A DNA stretch of 64,000 bases. It comes from Streptomyces ficellus. Lineage in GTDB: Bacteria > Actinomycetota > Actinomycetes > Streptomycetales > Streptomycetaceae. Shown here piece after piece: positions 55,876 to 64,000 of the stretch. The translations under genes were made by a program, and so were the position numbers. Each line of letters opens with the position of its first letter. Position 1 is the first letter of the stretch. The stretch is taken from contig NZ_CP034279.1 of assembly GCF_009739905.1 (NCBI RefSeq), positions 3,038,001 to 3,102,000 of the forward strand. The letters run 5' to 3'. Under the pieces are notes generated by a model. It saw nothing but the letters and a program-made list of their open reading frames with translations. It was not told the origin of the DNA and did no database searches.

Positions 55876-57237
55876 TCAGGCGGTGGCCGGCACGGTCACC
55901 TTCCGCTCGGCGTCACGCACGCCGTACGCGTCCTCGTCCTCGTCGTCGATCGGCGAGGACGACGCCGCGTTGTACGCGTCGTGGTCGAGGATCTTCTCGC
56001 GGGCGGCGACGATCACCGGGACGAGCGCCTGGCCGGCGACGTTCGTGGCCGTGCGCATCATGTCCAGGATCGGGTCGATCGCCATGAGCAGGCCGACGCC
56101 CTCCAGCGGCAGGCCCAGCGTGGAGAGGGTCAGCGTCAGCATGACGGTGGCGCCCGTCAGGCCGGCCGTGGCGGCGGAGCCGATCACCGAGACGAACGCG
56201 ATCAGCAGGTAGTCGCCGATGCCCAGCTGGACGTCGAAGATCTGCGCGATGAAGATCGCGGCGAGCGCCGGGTAGATCGCGGCGCAACCGTCCATCTTGG
56301 TGGTGGCGCCGAACGGGACGGCGAACGAGGTGTACTCCTTCGGCACGCCCAGGCGCTCGGTGACCTTGACCGTGACCGGCATGGTGCCGACGGAGGAGCG
56401 GGAGACGAAGGCCAGCTGGATGGCGGGCCAGGCGCCCTTGAAGAACTGGACCGGGTTGACCTTGGCGACCGTCGCGAGGAGCAGCGGGTACACGCCGAAC
56501 AGGACCAGCGCGCAACCGATGTAGACGTCGGCGGTGAAGGTGGCGTACTTGCCGATGAGGTCCCAGCCGTAGTCGGCGATGGCGTAGCCGATGAGGCCGA
56601 CGGTGCCGATCGGGGCGAGGCGGATGACCCACCACAGGGCCTTCTGGAGCAGGGCCAGCACCGACTCGCTGAAGGTGAGGATCGGCTGGGCCTTCTCACC
56701 GAGCTTCAGCGCGGCGACACCGGCGACGGCGGCCATGAAGACGATCTGGAGGACGTTCAGCTCGGTGAACGGCGTGATGACGTCGGTGGGGATGATCCCA
56801 GTGAGGAAGTCCAGCCAGGAGCCGGCGCTCTCGGGCTTCTCGCCGTCCTTCGGGGTGAGGCCGGTACCGGCGCCCGGGTTGGTGAGCAGGCCGATCGTGA
56901 GGCCGATGGCGACCGCGATCAGCGACGTGATCATGAACCAGAGCAGGGTGCGGGTGGCCAGCCGGGCGGCGTTGTTGACCTTCCGCAGGTTGGTGATGGA
57001 CACCAGGATCGCGAAGAAGACGAGCGGCGCGACGGCCAGCTTCAGCAGCTGGACGAAGATGTGGCCGACCTGGTCGAGGGTGGTGTGCAGCCACTGCACG
57101 TCATAGGTGCGGGTGACCCAGCCGAGGACGACGCCGAGGACGAGACCGGCGACGATCTGGGCCCAGAAGGGCACCTTCGGTATGCGGCGGCGGGTGGGCT
57201 GGGCATCGGGGTTCGCGGTGCTCGCGGACGCGGACAC
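55876..57237 (-). CDS. Dicarboxylate/amino acid:cation symporter (DAACS family)
   Basis: 453 residues from GTG 57237 (GGAG seven bases upstream). Eight-helix transporter with two re-entrant hairpins: SRSSVGTMPVTVKV (Ser-rich HP1) and the GATTKMDGCAAIYPALAAIF substrate/sodium motif, then MLTLTLSTLGLPLEGVGLLMAIDPILDMMRTATNVAG. It imports C4-dicarboxylates or acidic amino acids with Na+ or H+. An acidic C-terminal tail (SSSPIDDEDEDAYG) follows. Upstream is a promoter with an operator-like palindrome. Confidence 0.93.
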   Translation of the reverse strand: MSASASTANPDAQPTRRRIPKVPFWAQIVAGLVLGVVLGWVTRTYDVQWLHTTLDQVGHIFVQLLKLAVAPLVFFAILVSITNLRKVNNAARLATRTLLWFMITSLIAVAIGLTIGLLTNPGAGTGLTPKDGEKPESAGSWLDFLTGIIPTDVITPFTELNVLQIVFMAAVAGVAALKLGEKAQPILTFSESVLALLQKALWWVIRLAPIGTVGLIGYAIADYGWDLIGKYATFTADVYIGCALVLFGVYPLLLATVAKVNPVQFFKGAWPAIQLAFVSRSSVGTMPVTVKVTERLGVPKEYTSFAVPFGATTKMDGCAAIYPALAAIFIAQIFDVQLGIGDYLLIAFVSVIGSAATAGLTGATVMLTLTLSTLGLPLEGVGLLMAIDPILDMMRTATNVAGQALVPVIVAAREKILDHDAYNAASSSPIDDEDEDAYGVRDAERKVTVPATA

Positions 57238-57458
57238 GGACACACTCCAGTGGTGCGTATCGGGGAATACGGGACGAGGGGTGCGGCGCGCGCGCCTTTC
57301 GGCGGCGCCGCTGCATGATGCCGGGTCAGACTGCGCGGCAACAGACCGCGGACATACAGCGGCAGAGGTCGACATGCAGGCGCGCCACGAGCGGGATGCC
57401 CATGGCGTCGTCTTGGAGGCGCACTGCTGTCGTCACGTCGAACACGTTAACACTTGAA

Positions 57459-57475
57459 CTTTGAGGACCTCAAAG
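57459..57475. promoter_or_regulatory. Palindrome over the -35 of the symporter promoter
   Basis: CTTTGAGG-A-CCTCAAAG, a perfect 8-bp inverted repeat. On the minus strand it contains TTGAGG; 18 bases later lies TAACGT, a fair -10, about 200 bases upstream of the symporter start. A bound regulator would block the -35. The leader then runs to 57237 without any gene. Confidence 0.55.
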
Positions 57476-57534
57476 CACTTCTTTGGGACGCGGGCCCGGG
57501 TGCGGGCACGGTCAGGGGCCCGGGAACGCCAACA

Positions 57535-57570
57535 CCCCCGTGCGAAGCGCGGCTTCGGCACGGGGGTGCG
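57535..57570 (-). terminator. Terminator after the DUF4229 gene
   Basis: CACCCCCGTGCGAAGC pairs with GCTTCGGCACGGGGGTG (one bulged base), loop of three, about 30 bases past the DUF4229 stop on the minus strand. Confidence 0.7.
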
Positions 57571-57601
57571 GGAAAGGCGGGTGGGACGGGCGTGAGCCAC
57601 G

Positions 57602-57901
57602 TCACTGCGTGACGCTGTCCTCGCGGGTCCGGTTCGCCTCCAGGCGGGCCTTCGCGGTGTCGACCTTGTCGACGATCTGCGCGGACATCGCGTCACGCTG
57701 CTTGCGCAGCAGGACGAAGCTGAGCGGCGCCGAGATCACGATGGACAGCAGCAGCACCCACAGGAGGTTGGAGTCACCGAGGCCGCGCGGCAGCGCGCCG
57801 ACGTACACCAGGCCCCACAGGACGAGGAAGCACCCGGCGAAGACGCCGAGACGCATGAGGGTGTACCGGATCGTGGCGCTCGTGCTGGCAGCAGCGGACA
57901 C
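57602..57901 (-). CDS. DUF4229 membrane protein
   Basis: 99 residues. Two transmembrane helices (about 12-37, YTLMRLGVFAGCFLVLWGLVY, and 45-67, LLWVLLLSIVISAPLSFVLL) followed by a charged helical tail (QRDAMSAQIVDKVDTAKARLEANR). This matches the actinobacterial DUF4229 family, which in Streptomyces usually lies beside mqnE. Function unknown. Confidence 0.88.
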   Translation of the reverse strand: MSAAASTSATIRYTLMRLGVFAGCFLVLWGLVYVGALPRGLGDSNLLWVLLLSIVISAPLSFVLLRKQRDAMSAQIVDKVDTAKARLEANRTREDSVTQ

Positions 57902-57978
57902 GGCGGGGCCTTCTTCCTTCGTATTCCTTCGTACGGCGTTCCTGCCTGACTAGTGAAGCACGTGACGAATCGATCAAT

Positions 57979-58506
57979 TCAGGGGGTGAGGGGGAGGTAC
58001 ATGATGATGTCGTCGCGGTCGTCCCCGTCCGCCACCCGGATCGCGTCCGGGACCCGCCCGACCTCCTTGTAGCCGCACGAGGCGTAGAACCGGTCGACAC
58101 CGGTGCCGCCCCGGCAGGTCAGCCTGATCGCGTCGATGCCGTCGAGGCCGCGTACCGCCGCCTCCGTCGCGGCCATGAGGTCGCGCCCGTACCCCTTGCC
58201 CTGGTGACGCGGGTGCACCATCACCGTGTACAGCCACACCCAGTGCGTCATCAGGCGGTGCGTGTTGTGCGCGATGAACGCCGTCGCCGCGACGGCGCCG
58301 TCCTCGTCCCGGCCGACGAGCAGCCGGGTGCGCCCCTCGGCCATGGCCGTGAGATGCCCGACCCACTCGGGGCGGATGTCGTCGGGGGTGACGGGCGGAA
58401 CGAAGCCGACGGAGCCGCCCGCGTTGGAGACGTCCGTCCACAGGGCGAGGACGCCGTCCCGGAGGGTGGGGTCGACCGGCGGGTCCAGTTCGAAGGTCAG
58501 CGGCAT
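57979..58506 (-). CDS. GNAT family N-acetyltransferase
   Basis: 175 residues. Acetyl-CoA site MVHPRHQGKGYGRDLMAATEAAVRG and the later VDRFYASCGYKEVG strand. The start LTFELDPPVDPTLRDGVLALWTDVSNAGG is a typical N-terminal arm. Substrate unknown. Between DUF4229 and mqnE, separated from both. Confidence 0.9.
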   Translation of the reverse strand: MPLTFELDPPVDPTLRDGVLALWTDVSNAGGSVGFVPPVTPDDIRPEWVGHLTAMAEGRTRLLVGRDEDGAVAATAFIAHNTHRLMTHWVWLYTVMVHPRHQGKGYGRDLMAATEAAVRGLDGIDAIRLTCRGGTGVDRFYASCGYKEVGRVPDAIRVADGDDRDDIIMYLPLTP

Positions 58507-58617
58507 GCGTACGACGATAAACGGCGCGGCGCGGGGCCCGTGCGGCCGTCCGCGGGCCGGCCACCGGACGCCCGGTGACCGGCCCGGAGCGCGCCCCGGC
58601 GCGGCCGGCGCGACGGG

Positions 58618-59781
58618 TCAGACGCGCATCGGCTGGGGCGTCTCGCGGCGGCCCTCGTCCGGGCCCGGGTACTCGCGGATGATCTCGTAGCGCGTGTTGC
58701 GCTCCACCGGGCGGAAGCCGGCGTCGCGGATCAGCTCCAGCAGGTCCTCGCGGCCCAGCTTGTTGGGGGTGCCGTAGTTGTCGGCGTCGTGCGTGATCTT
58801 GTACTCGACGACCGAGCCGTCCATGTCGTCCGCGCCGTGCTGGAGCGCGAGCTGGGCGGTCTGGACGCCGTGCATGACCCAGAAGACCTTGACGTGCGGA
58901 ACGTTGTCGAAGAGCAGCCGCGAGACGGCGAAGGTCTTGAGCGCCTCGGCGCCGGTCGCCATCGTGGTCCGCGCCTGGAGCCGGTTGCGGATCTTGCCGT
59001 CCTGCATGTCCACGAAGTCGTGCTGGTAGCGCAGCGGGATGAAGACCTGGAAGCCGCCGGTCTCGTCCTGGAGCTCCCGCAGCCGCAGCACGTGGTCCAC
59101 CCGGTGCCGGGGCTCCTCGATGTGCCCGTACAGCATCGTGCACGGGGTCTTGAGGCCCTTCTCGTGCGCGAGGCGGTGGATCCGGGACCAGTCCTCCCAG
59201 TGGGTGCGGTGGTCCACGATGTGCTGGCGGACCTCCCAGTCGAAGATCTCCGCGCCGCCGCCGGTGAGGGACTCCAGGCCGGCCTCGATCAGCTCGTCGA
59301 GGATGTCGGACGCCGACATCCCGGAGATGGTCTCGAAGTGGTGGATCTCGGTGGCGGTGAAGGCCTTCAGGGAGACGTTCGGCAGCGCCTTCTTCAGCTC
59401 GCTGAGCGAGCGCGGGTAGTAGCGCCACGGCAGGTTGGGGTGGAGCCCGTTGACGATGTGCAGCTCGGTGAGGTTGTCGTTCTCCATCGCCTTGGCGAGG
59501 CGGACGGCCTCCTCGATGCGCATGGTGTACGCGTCCTTCTCGCCCGGCTTGCGCTGGAACGAGCAGTACGCGCACGACGCGGTGCACACGTTGGTCATGT
59601 TGAGGTGCCGGTTGACGTTGAAGTGGACGACGTCACCGTTCTTGCGCGTACGCACCTCGTGGGCGAGGCCGCCGAGCCAGGCCAGGTCGTCCGACTCGTA
59701 GAGGGCGATGCCGTCCTCGCGGGTCAGCCGCTCCCCGGACCGGACCTTCTCCTCGAGCTCGCGCTTGAGCCCCGCGTCCAT
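58618..59781 (-). CDS. mqnE: Aminofutalosine synthase
   Basis: 387 residues, radical SAM enzyme. Cluster ligands C66, C70 and C73 (TNVCTASCAYCSFQ). Family blocks: LHIVNGLHPNLPWRYYPRSL, ALPNVSLKAFTATEIHHFE, MLYGHIEEPRHRVDHVLRLRELQDETGGFQVFIPLRYQHD. It joins 3-enolpyruvylbenzoate, made by MqnA, to the adenosyl radical, giving aminofutalosine. GC-rich gap of 70 bases to the Lrp gene upstream, same strand. Confidence 0.96.
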   Translation of the reverse strand: MDAGLKRELEEKVRSGERLTREDGIALYESDDLAWLGGLAHEVRTRKNGDVVHFNVNRHLNMTNVCTASCAYCSFQRKPGEKDAYTMRIEEAVRLAKAMENDNLTELHIVNGLHPNLPWRYYPRSLSELKKALPNVSLKAFTATEIHHFETISGMSASDILDELIEAGLESLTGGGAEIFDWEVRQHIVDHRTHWEDWSRIHRLAHEKGLKTPCTMLYGHIEEPRHRVDHVLRLRELQDETGGFQVFIPLRYQHDFVDMQDGKIRNRLQARTTMATGAEALKTFAVSRLLFDNVPHVKVFWVMHGVQTAQLALQHGADDMDGSVVEYKITHDADNYGTPNKLGREDLLELIRDAGFRPVERNTRYEIIREYPGPDEGRRETPQPMRV

Positions 59782-59851
59782 AGCAGGCCGCCTCCCATAC
59801 GTGCGTCAATCGGGCTCCACCACCGTACTCCCCCGCATTCGGGGGGCGGCG

Positions 59852-60307
59852 TCAGCCCTCCTCCGGCAGGTCGCCGACCCGGTTCTCCCACTTGGTCGAC
59901 AGCACGATGGTCGTCCGCGTCCGGGAGACGCCCTTGGTGCCGGACAGCCGGCGGATGGTCTTCTCCAGGCCGTCCACGTCGCTGGCGCGCACCTTGAGCA
60001 TGAAGGAGTCGTCGCCGGCGATGAACCAGCAGTCCTCGATCTCGGCGAGGTCCTTGAGCCGGCGGGCCACGTCCTCGTGGTCGGCGGCGTCCGAGAGGGA
60101 GATGCCGATCAGCGCCGTGACGCCGAGGCCGAGGGAGGCGGAGTCCACCGTGGCGCGGTAGCCGGTGATGACGCCCGCCGCCTCCAGGCGGTTGATCCGG
60201 TCGGTGACGGAGGGCCCGGAGAGCCCGACGAGCCGGCCGAGCTCGGCGTACGAGGCCCGGCCGTTCTCACGAAGGGCCTGGATGAGCTGCCTGTCCACGG
60301 CGTCCAT
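59852..60307 (-). CDS. Lrp/AsnC family transcriptional regulator
   Basis: 151 residues from ATG 60307 (MDAVDRQLIQALRENGRASYAELGRLVGLSGPSVTDRINRLEAAG, the winged HTH), then the RAM ligand domain (LGVTALIGISLSD...VRASDVDGLEKTIRRL). An in-frame ATG at 60325 is an alternative and would be leaderless next to an AT-rich stretch. In the same orientation and just upstream of mqnE; it may sense an amino acid and control neighbouring menaquinone genes. That control is inferred from position only. Confidence 0.92.
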   Translation of the reverse strand: MDAVDRQLIQALRENGRASYAELGRLVGLSGPSVTDRINRLEAAGVITGYRATVDSASLGLGVTALIGISLSDAADHEDVARRLKDLAEIEDCWFIAGDDSFMLKVRASDVDGLEKTIRRLSGTKGVSRTRTTIVLSTKWENRVGDLPEEG

Positions 60308-60474
60308 ATACCTGAAGCCTTCCATTATTCAGCAATACAGCACGTTCATTGTAGAAACAAAGGCACACGGATCCAATGCCCTGTGAATCTTTTAAATGAT
60401 CAAAGGTGATTCGTCGGGCGGCGACACTCACCGTGTACACGATCGGGATGACCTACGCCCACATGCGCGCGGAC
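60308..60474. promoter_or_regulatory. AT-rich intergenic segment upstream of lrp
   Basis: The only clearly AT-rich run in this part of the window (about 60318-60415), including ttattcagcaatacag, tgtagaaacaaag and cttttaaatgatcaaagg. Lrp-family proteins bind degenerate AT-rich sites in their own promoters, so this is the likely autoregulatory promoter. It lies behind the 3' end of the UbiX gene and in front of lrp. Confidence 0.5.
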
Positions 60475-61149
60475 TCACTCGTCCCCGCGGGCGCCGCCGA
60501 GCTCTCCCTTCCAGCGGCGGTACAACCGGTGCGGGACGCCCGCGGCGTCCAGCACCCGTCCCGCGACGAAGTCCACCAGGTCCTGGATGTGCGTCGCCCC
60601 CGCGTAGAACGCCGGGGAGGCGGGCAGCACCACGGCGCCCGCGTCGTCCAGCGCCACCAGGTGCCGCAGCGTCTGGCCGTTCAGCGGCGTCTCCCGGACC
60701 GCCACCACCAGCGGCCGCCGCTCCTTCAGCGTCACGCTGGCCACCCGCTGCAACAGGTCCTTCGACAGGCCGAGCGCCACCCCCGCCACGCACGCGGTGG
60801 ACGCCGGCACGATCAGCATCCCCTTGACGGGGTACGAACCCGACGACGGCCCGGCCGCGAGGTCGCCCGCCGCCCAGTGCCGCACGTCCGACACGTCCGC
60901 CCGGAACGTGCCCGGCTTGCCGTCCGCGCCCCGCGACAGCCACTCCGCGAGGTCCTCGCGCCAGTGCGCGTCGCGGAAGGCGATCCCGGTCTCGTCGAGC
61001 AGCGTCAGCCGCGACGCCCGGGACACCACCAGATCGACGCTCTCCCCCGCGGCGAGCAGCCCGCGCAGCACGGCGGCGGCGTACGGGGTTCCCGACGCCC
61101 CCGACACCCCGACGACCCACGGACGACGCTGCGTTTGTACCGGCTCCAC
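60475..61149 (-). CDS. ubiX: UbiX-like flavin prenyltransferase
   Basis: 224 residues from GTG 61149. Flavodoxin-like start WVVGVSGASGTPYAAAVLRGLLAAG, catalytic-site MLIVPASTACVAGVALGLSKDLLQRVASVTLKERRPLVVAVRETPL and a C-terminal PHRLYRRWKG. It attaches dimethylallyl to FMN, making the cofactor for the UbiD-type decarboxylase encoded at the window end. Part of the lrp/mqnE-UbiX-UbiA-UbiD menaquinone region, with a rhomboid gene inserted on the opposite strand. Confidence 0.93.
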   Translation of the reverse strand: MEPVQTQRRPWVVGVSGASGTPYAAAVLRGLLAAGESVDLVVSRASRLTLLDETGIAFRDAHWREDLAEWLSRGADGKPGTFRADVSDVRHWAAGDLAAGPSSGSYPVKGMLIVPASTACVAGVALGLSKDLLQRVASVTLKERRPLVVAVRETPLNGQTLRHLVALDDAGAVVLPASPAFYAGATHIQDLVDFVAGRVLDAAGVPHRLYRRWKGELGGARGDE

Positions 61150-61290
61150 GCCGCTGAGCCTATCCGGCCCCGCCCGCGGGGGACCGGTCGGTGGGGGTCG
61201 GGCGGCCGGCGCGGAACCGCGGGCGCGCACCGGACGTTTCCGGGAGGAGACACGCCGGCGCCACGGCGCGCGACACGGCAGGGGGCCGTC

Positions 61291-61917
61291 ATGGCGAACA
61301 CCACGGGCAGCGACGTCGGCGGCCGGACCCGCGCCGACCGGGTCAGGGCCGCCGCCCTGCTGGTCGGCGCGTGGGTGGCCCTGCTGTGGCTGCTGGAGGC
61401 CGTCGACGTGGTGAGCGGGCACGCGCTCGACCCGTACGGCGTCTCGCCGCGCGAGGTCGCCGAGCTGCGGGACGTCGTCCCGTCGGCGTTCCTGCACTTC
61501 GGCTTCGGGCACGTGGCGGCGAACACCGTGCCGCTGCTGGTGTTCGGGTTCCTCGCCGCGCTCGGCGGCGTCCGCCGCTTCCTGGCCGTCGCCGCGCTGA
61601 TCGTGGTCGTCGACGGGCTGGGCGTCTGGCTGGTCGCACCCTCGTACAGCGTCACGGCGGGCGCGTCGGGCCTGGTCTTCGGCCTCTTCGGCTATCTGGT
61701 GGTGCGCGGCTTCGTGGACCGCAGCCCGCTGGACATCCTCACCGGGCTGCTCGTCGGCGCCGTCTGGGGGAGCACGATCCTGCTGGGCGTGCTGCCCACG
61801 CAGTCCGGCGTCAGCTGGCAGGGCCACCTGTTCGGGCTGCTCGCGGGCGTGGCGGCGGCGTTCGTCTTCCGCCGCCGCCCACGCGCGGCGTCCGGGGCGT
61901 CCGGGCTCAGAGGCTGA
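61291..61917 (+). CDS. Rhomboid family intramembrane serine protease
   Basis: 208 residues, six predicted transmembrane helices. Catalytic dyad S126 (TAGASGLVFG) and H179 (WQGHLFGLLAG); the supporting H69/H74...N78 motif (FLHFGFGHVAANT) is complete. It cleaves membrane-spanning substrates. Divergent from UbiX with a 141-base gap; its end overlaps the UbiA gene by 11 bases. No link to quinone synthesis is known. Confidence 0.92.
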   Translation: MANTTGSDVGGRTRADRVRAAALLVGAWVALLWLLEAVDVVSGHALDPYGVSPREVAELRDVVPSAFLHFGFGHVAANTVPLLVFGFLAALGGVRRFLAVAALIVVVDGLGVWLVAPSYSVTAGASGLVFGLFGYLVVRGFVDRSPLDILTGLLVGAVWGSTILLGVLPTQSGVSWQGHLFGLLAGVAAAFVFRRRPRAASGASGLRG

Positions 61918-62827
61918 GGCCGCGCACCAGCAGATCGGTGAGCGCGCACACGAAGAGCGCGACGCCGATGAAGCCGTTGGTGGTGAAGAACGCCCGGTTC
62001 AGCCGGGACAGGTCGTGCGGGCGCACGATGGTGTGCTCGTAGACGAACGCGACGGCGACGATCAGCAGGCCCGCCCAGAAGAACACGCCCGCGCCGGTGG
62101 CCAGCGCGTACCAGACCAGCAGCGCGGTGGTGACGACGTGGCAGGCGCGGGCGCCGTGCAGGGCCGCTGGGATGCCGAAGCGGGCGGGGACGGACTTCAC
62201 CCCGTGGGCGCGGTCCGCCTGCACGTCCTGGCAGGCGAAGATCAGGTCGAACCCGCCGATCCAGACGCCCACGGCGAGCCCCAGGATCACCGCGTCCCAG
62301 GACCAGGCGCCGGTGACCGCCAGCCAGGCACCGACGGGCCCGATGGCCTGCGCCAGGCCCAGGATGGCGTGCGGGAAGTTCGTGAACCGCTTGCCGTACG
62401 GGTAGACCACCATCGGGACGACGGCGACCGGCGCGAGCGCCAGGCAGAGCGGGTTCAGCAGGGCGGCGGCGCCCAGGAAGGCCGCCAGGGCCACCAGCGC
62501 CCCGGTCCAGGCGGACCGGACGGACACCGCGCCGGTGACCAGCTCGCGGCCCGCCGTGCGCGGGTTCCGGGCGTCGATCTCGCGGTCGATGATCCGGTTG
62601 CAGGCCATCGCGAAGGTGCGCAGGCCCACCATCGCCACGGTGACCAGGAGCAGCTCCGTCCAGTGGACGGTGGCGTCCTCCTGGTACATGGCGGTGAGCG
62701 AGGCGATGTACGCGAAGGGCAGCGCGAAGACCGAGTGCTCGATGAGGACCAGGCGCAGGAAGGCCCGCACCTTCCCGCCGCCCGGCTGCGGCACCGCCGG
62801 CGCGCCGGCGGACGCGGACGCGGTCAC
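61907..62827 (-). CDS. mqnP: UbiA-type prenyltransferase of the futalosine menaquinone pathway
   Basis: 306 residues, about nine transmembrane helices. Both Asp-rich motifs are present: FAMACNRIIDREIDARNPRT (NxxxDxxxD) and GFDLIFACQDVQADRAHGVKSVPARFG (DxxxD). It joins the polyprenyl diphosphate to the dihydroxynaphthoate. GTG 62827 overlaps the UbiD stop (GTGA), so the two are coupled. Convergent overlap of 11 bases with the rhomboid gene. Confidence 0.93.
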   Translation of the reverse strand: MTASASAGAPAVPQPGGGKVRAFLRLVLIEHSVFALPFAYIASLTAMYQEDATVHWTELLLVTVAMVGLRTFAMACNRIIDREIDARNPRTAGRELVTGAVSVRSAWTGALVALAAFLGAAALLNPLCLALAPVAVVPMVVYPYGKRFTNFPHAILGLAQAIGPVGAWLAVTGAWSWDAVILGLAVGVWIGGFDLIFACQDVQADRAHGVKSVPARFGIPAALHGARACHVVTTALLVWYALATGAGVFFWAGLLIVAVAFVYEHTIVRPHDLSRLNRAFFTTNGFIGVALFVCALTDLLVRGLSL

Positions 62828-64000
62828 AGCCCGTACTCCTTCCAGCGGCGGTCGACCAGGGCCGCCGTCGCCGGGTCGGACTCGACCATGTCCGGCCAGC
62901 CGCCGTCGCGCGTGTAGCCCTCCTCGGGCCACTTCTTCGTGGCGTCGATGCCCGCCTTGCCGCCCCAGAACTGCTGGTACGACGCGTGGTCCAGGTGGTC
63001 GACCGGGCCCTCGACGACCGTGAGGTCGCGGGAGTAGTCGGTGTTGCCGAGGGCCCGCCAGGACACCTCGTGCAGGTTGCGGACGTCGCAGTCGGCGTCG
63101 ACGATCACGATCAGCTTGGTCAGCGACATCATGTGGGCGCCCCAGATGGCGTGCATCACCTTCTGGGCGTGCTTCGGGTACTTCTTGTCGATCGAGACGA
63201 TCGCGCAGTTGTGGAAGCCGCCGGACTCCGGCAGGTGGTAGTCCACGATGTCCGGCACGATGATCTTGAGCAGGGGGAGGAAGAAGCGTTCCGTCGCCCG
63301 GCCCAGCGGGCCGTCCTCCGTCGGCGGGCGGCCCACCACGATCGACTGGAGCAGCGGCCGCTTCCGCATGGTCACGCAGTCGATGGTCAGCGCCGGGAAC
63401 GGTTCCTGCGGGGTGTAGAAGCCGGTGTGGTCGCCGAACGGGCCCTCGGGGAGCATCTCGCCCGGCTCCAGCCAGCCCTCCAGCACGACCTCCGCCTGCG
63501 CCGGCACCTGGAGCGGGACCGTCTTGCAGTCGACCATCTCGATCCGCTTGCCCTGGAGGAATCCGGCGAACAGGTACTCGTCGATGTCCTCGGGCAGCGG
63601 CGCCGTCGACGCGTACGTCACGGCGGGCGGCGCGCCGAACGCGATCGCCACCGGCAGCCGCTCCCCGCGCCGGGCGGCGACCTGGTAGTGGTTGCGGCTG
63701 TCCTTGTGGATCTGCCAGTGCATCCCGATGGTGCGCCGGTCGTGGCGCTGGAGGCGGTAGAGACCGAGGTTGCGGATGCCGTTCTCGGGGTGCTTGGTGT
63801 GCGTGAGCCCCAGGTTGAAGAACGACCCGCCGTCCTTGGGCCAGGTGAAGAGGGCGGGCAGCTGCTCCAGGTCGACGTCGTCGCCGGTCAGGACGACCTC
63901 CTGCACCGGCGCGTCCTTGACCTTCTTCGGCGGTACGTGGGTCATCGCGCCCAGCTTGCCGAACGCCTCGCGCACGCCCACGAAGCCGTGCGGCAGCTCC
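62824..64000 (-). CDS. ubiD: UbiD family decarboxylase (menaquinone), N-terminus outside the window
   Basis: 391 residues visible; about 90-100 are missing at the N-terminus. MHWQIHKDSRNHYQ, LPVAIAFGAPPAVTYAS, EGPFGDHTGFYT and VTMRKRPLLQSIVVGRPPTEDG, then DADCDVRNLHEVSWRALGNTD, are UbiD hallmarks including the conserved E/R/E region of the prenyl-FMN site. It removes the carboxyl group from the naphthoate (1,4-dihydroxy-6-naphthoate or its prenyl form). Coupled to mqnP. Confidence 0.93.
   Translation of the reverse strand, partial: ELPHGFVGVREAFGKLGAMTHVPPKKVKDAPVQEVVLTGDDVDLEQLPALFTWPKDGGSFFNLGLTHTKHPENGIRNLGLYRLQRHDRRTIGMHWQIHKDSRNHYQVAARRGERLPVAIAFGAPPAVTYASTAPLPEDIDEYLFAGFLQGKRIEMVDCKTVPLQVPAQAEVVLEGWLEPGEMLPEGPFGDHTGFYTPQEPFPALTIDCVTMRKRPLLQSIVVGRPPTEDGPLGRATERFFLPLLKIIVPDIVDYHLPESGGFHNCAIVSIDKKYPKHAQKVMHAIWGAHMMSLTKLIVIVDADCDVRNLHEVSWRALGNTDYSRDLTVVEGPVDHLDHASYQQFWGGKAGIDATKKWPEEGYTRDGGWPDMVESDPATAALVDRRWKEYGL

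Overview
The window is chromosomal DNA from a high-GC actinomycete, almost certainly a Streptomyces. GC content is very high with strong third-position GC bias. GTG starts are common and most adjacent co-directional genes overlap by four bases (ATGA or GTGA). The gene content also fits: a complete 14-subunit complex I operon, the futalosine route to menaquinone, an ATPase/XRE/DUF397 regulatory trio of the abaA/whiJ type, a mycothiol-enzyme-like protein and many secreted hydrolases. No tRNA, rRNA, transposase, phage gene or CRISPR array was recognised.

Layout. 1-12 kb: an SRPBCC/CGNR/VOC regulatory-detoxification group around a 21-bp palindrome, a secreted M28 aminopeptidase, a LolA-like lipoprotein-carrier-fold protein, a polyprenyl diphosphate synthase, a CocE-type hydrolase whose nucleophile serine is replaced by alanine, fumarylacetoacetase, a secreted intradiol dioxygenase with a carbohydrate-binding tail, and an AraC regulator. 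12.2-28.2 kb: nuoN to nuoA on the minus strand, with a Rex-type operator upstream of nuoA. 28.3-34.5 kb: an NlpC/P60 cell-wall hydrolase behind a long regulatory region, an imine-reductase-like dehydrogenase with a divergent DJ-1/AraC regulator, a geranylgeranyl-reductase-family flavoprotein and menG. 34.5-42 kb: mqnC with an amidohydrolase-like companion, TetR/SDR, a Ser/Thr kinase, a lipoprotein esterase and mqnA. 42-50.5 kb: a cold-shock gene with a hairpin-bearing leader, a secreted 27-residue-repeat protein, an Uma2-family protein, a DNA-binding protein, the abaA/whiJ-like trio and a decayed PIN-toxin module. 50.5-58.5 kb: a methyltransferase, an acyl-CoA ligase, TetR, subtilisin, a dicarboxylate symporter and GNAT. 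58.6-64 kb: mqnE, an Lrp regulator, UbiX, rhomboid, UbiA and UbiD (cut by the window edge).

How it fits together. The unifying theme is the respiratory chain. MqnA, MqnC and MqnE build the naphthoate head group. UbiX supplies prenylated flavin to UbiD for decarboxylation. The polyprenyl synthase makes the tail, UbiA attaches it, MenG methylates, and the GGR-family flavoprotein may saturate the side chain (as mycobacterial MenJ does). NuoA-N reduces the resulting menaquinone. MqnB and MqnD are not in this window. The most unusual single observations are the operator-spanning divergent leaderless promoters at 830-850, the Ser-to-Ala CocE protein, the amidohydrolase-like protein without metal ligands in the mqnC-menG operon, the 27-residue repeat protein, and the toxin gene that has lost its N-terminal half.
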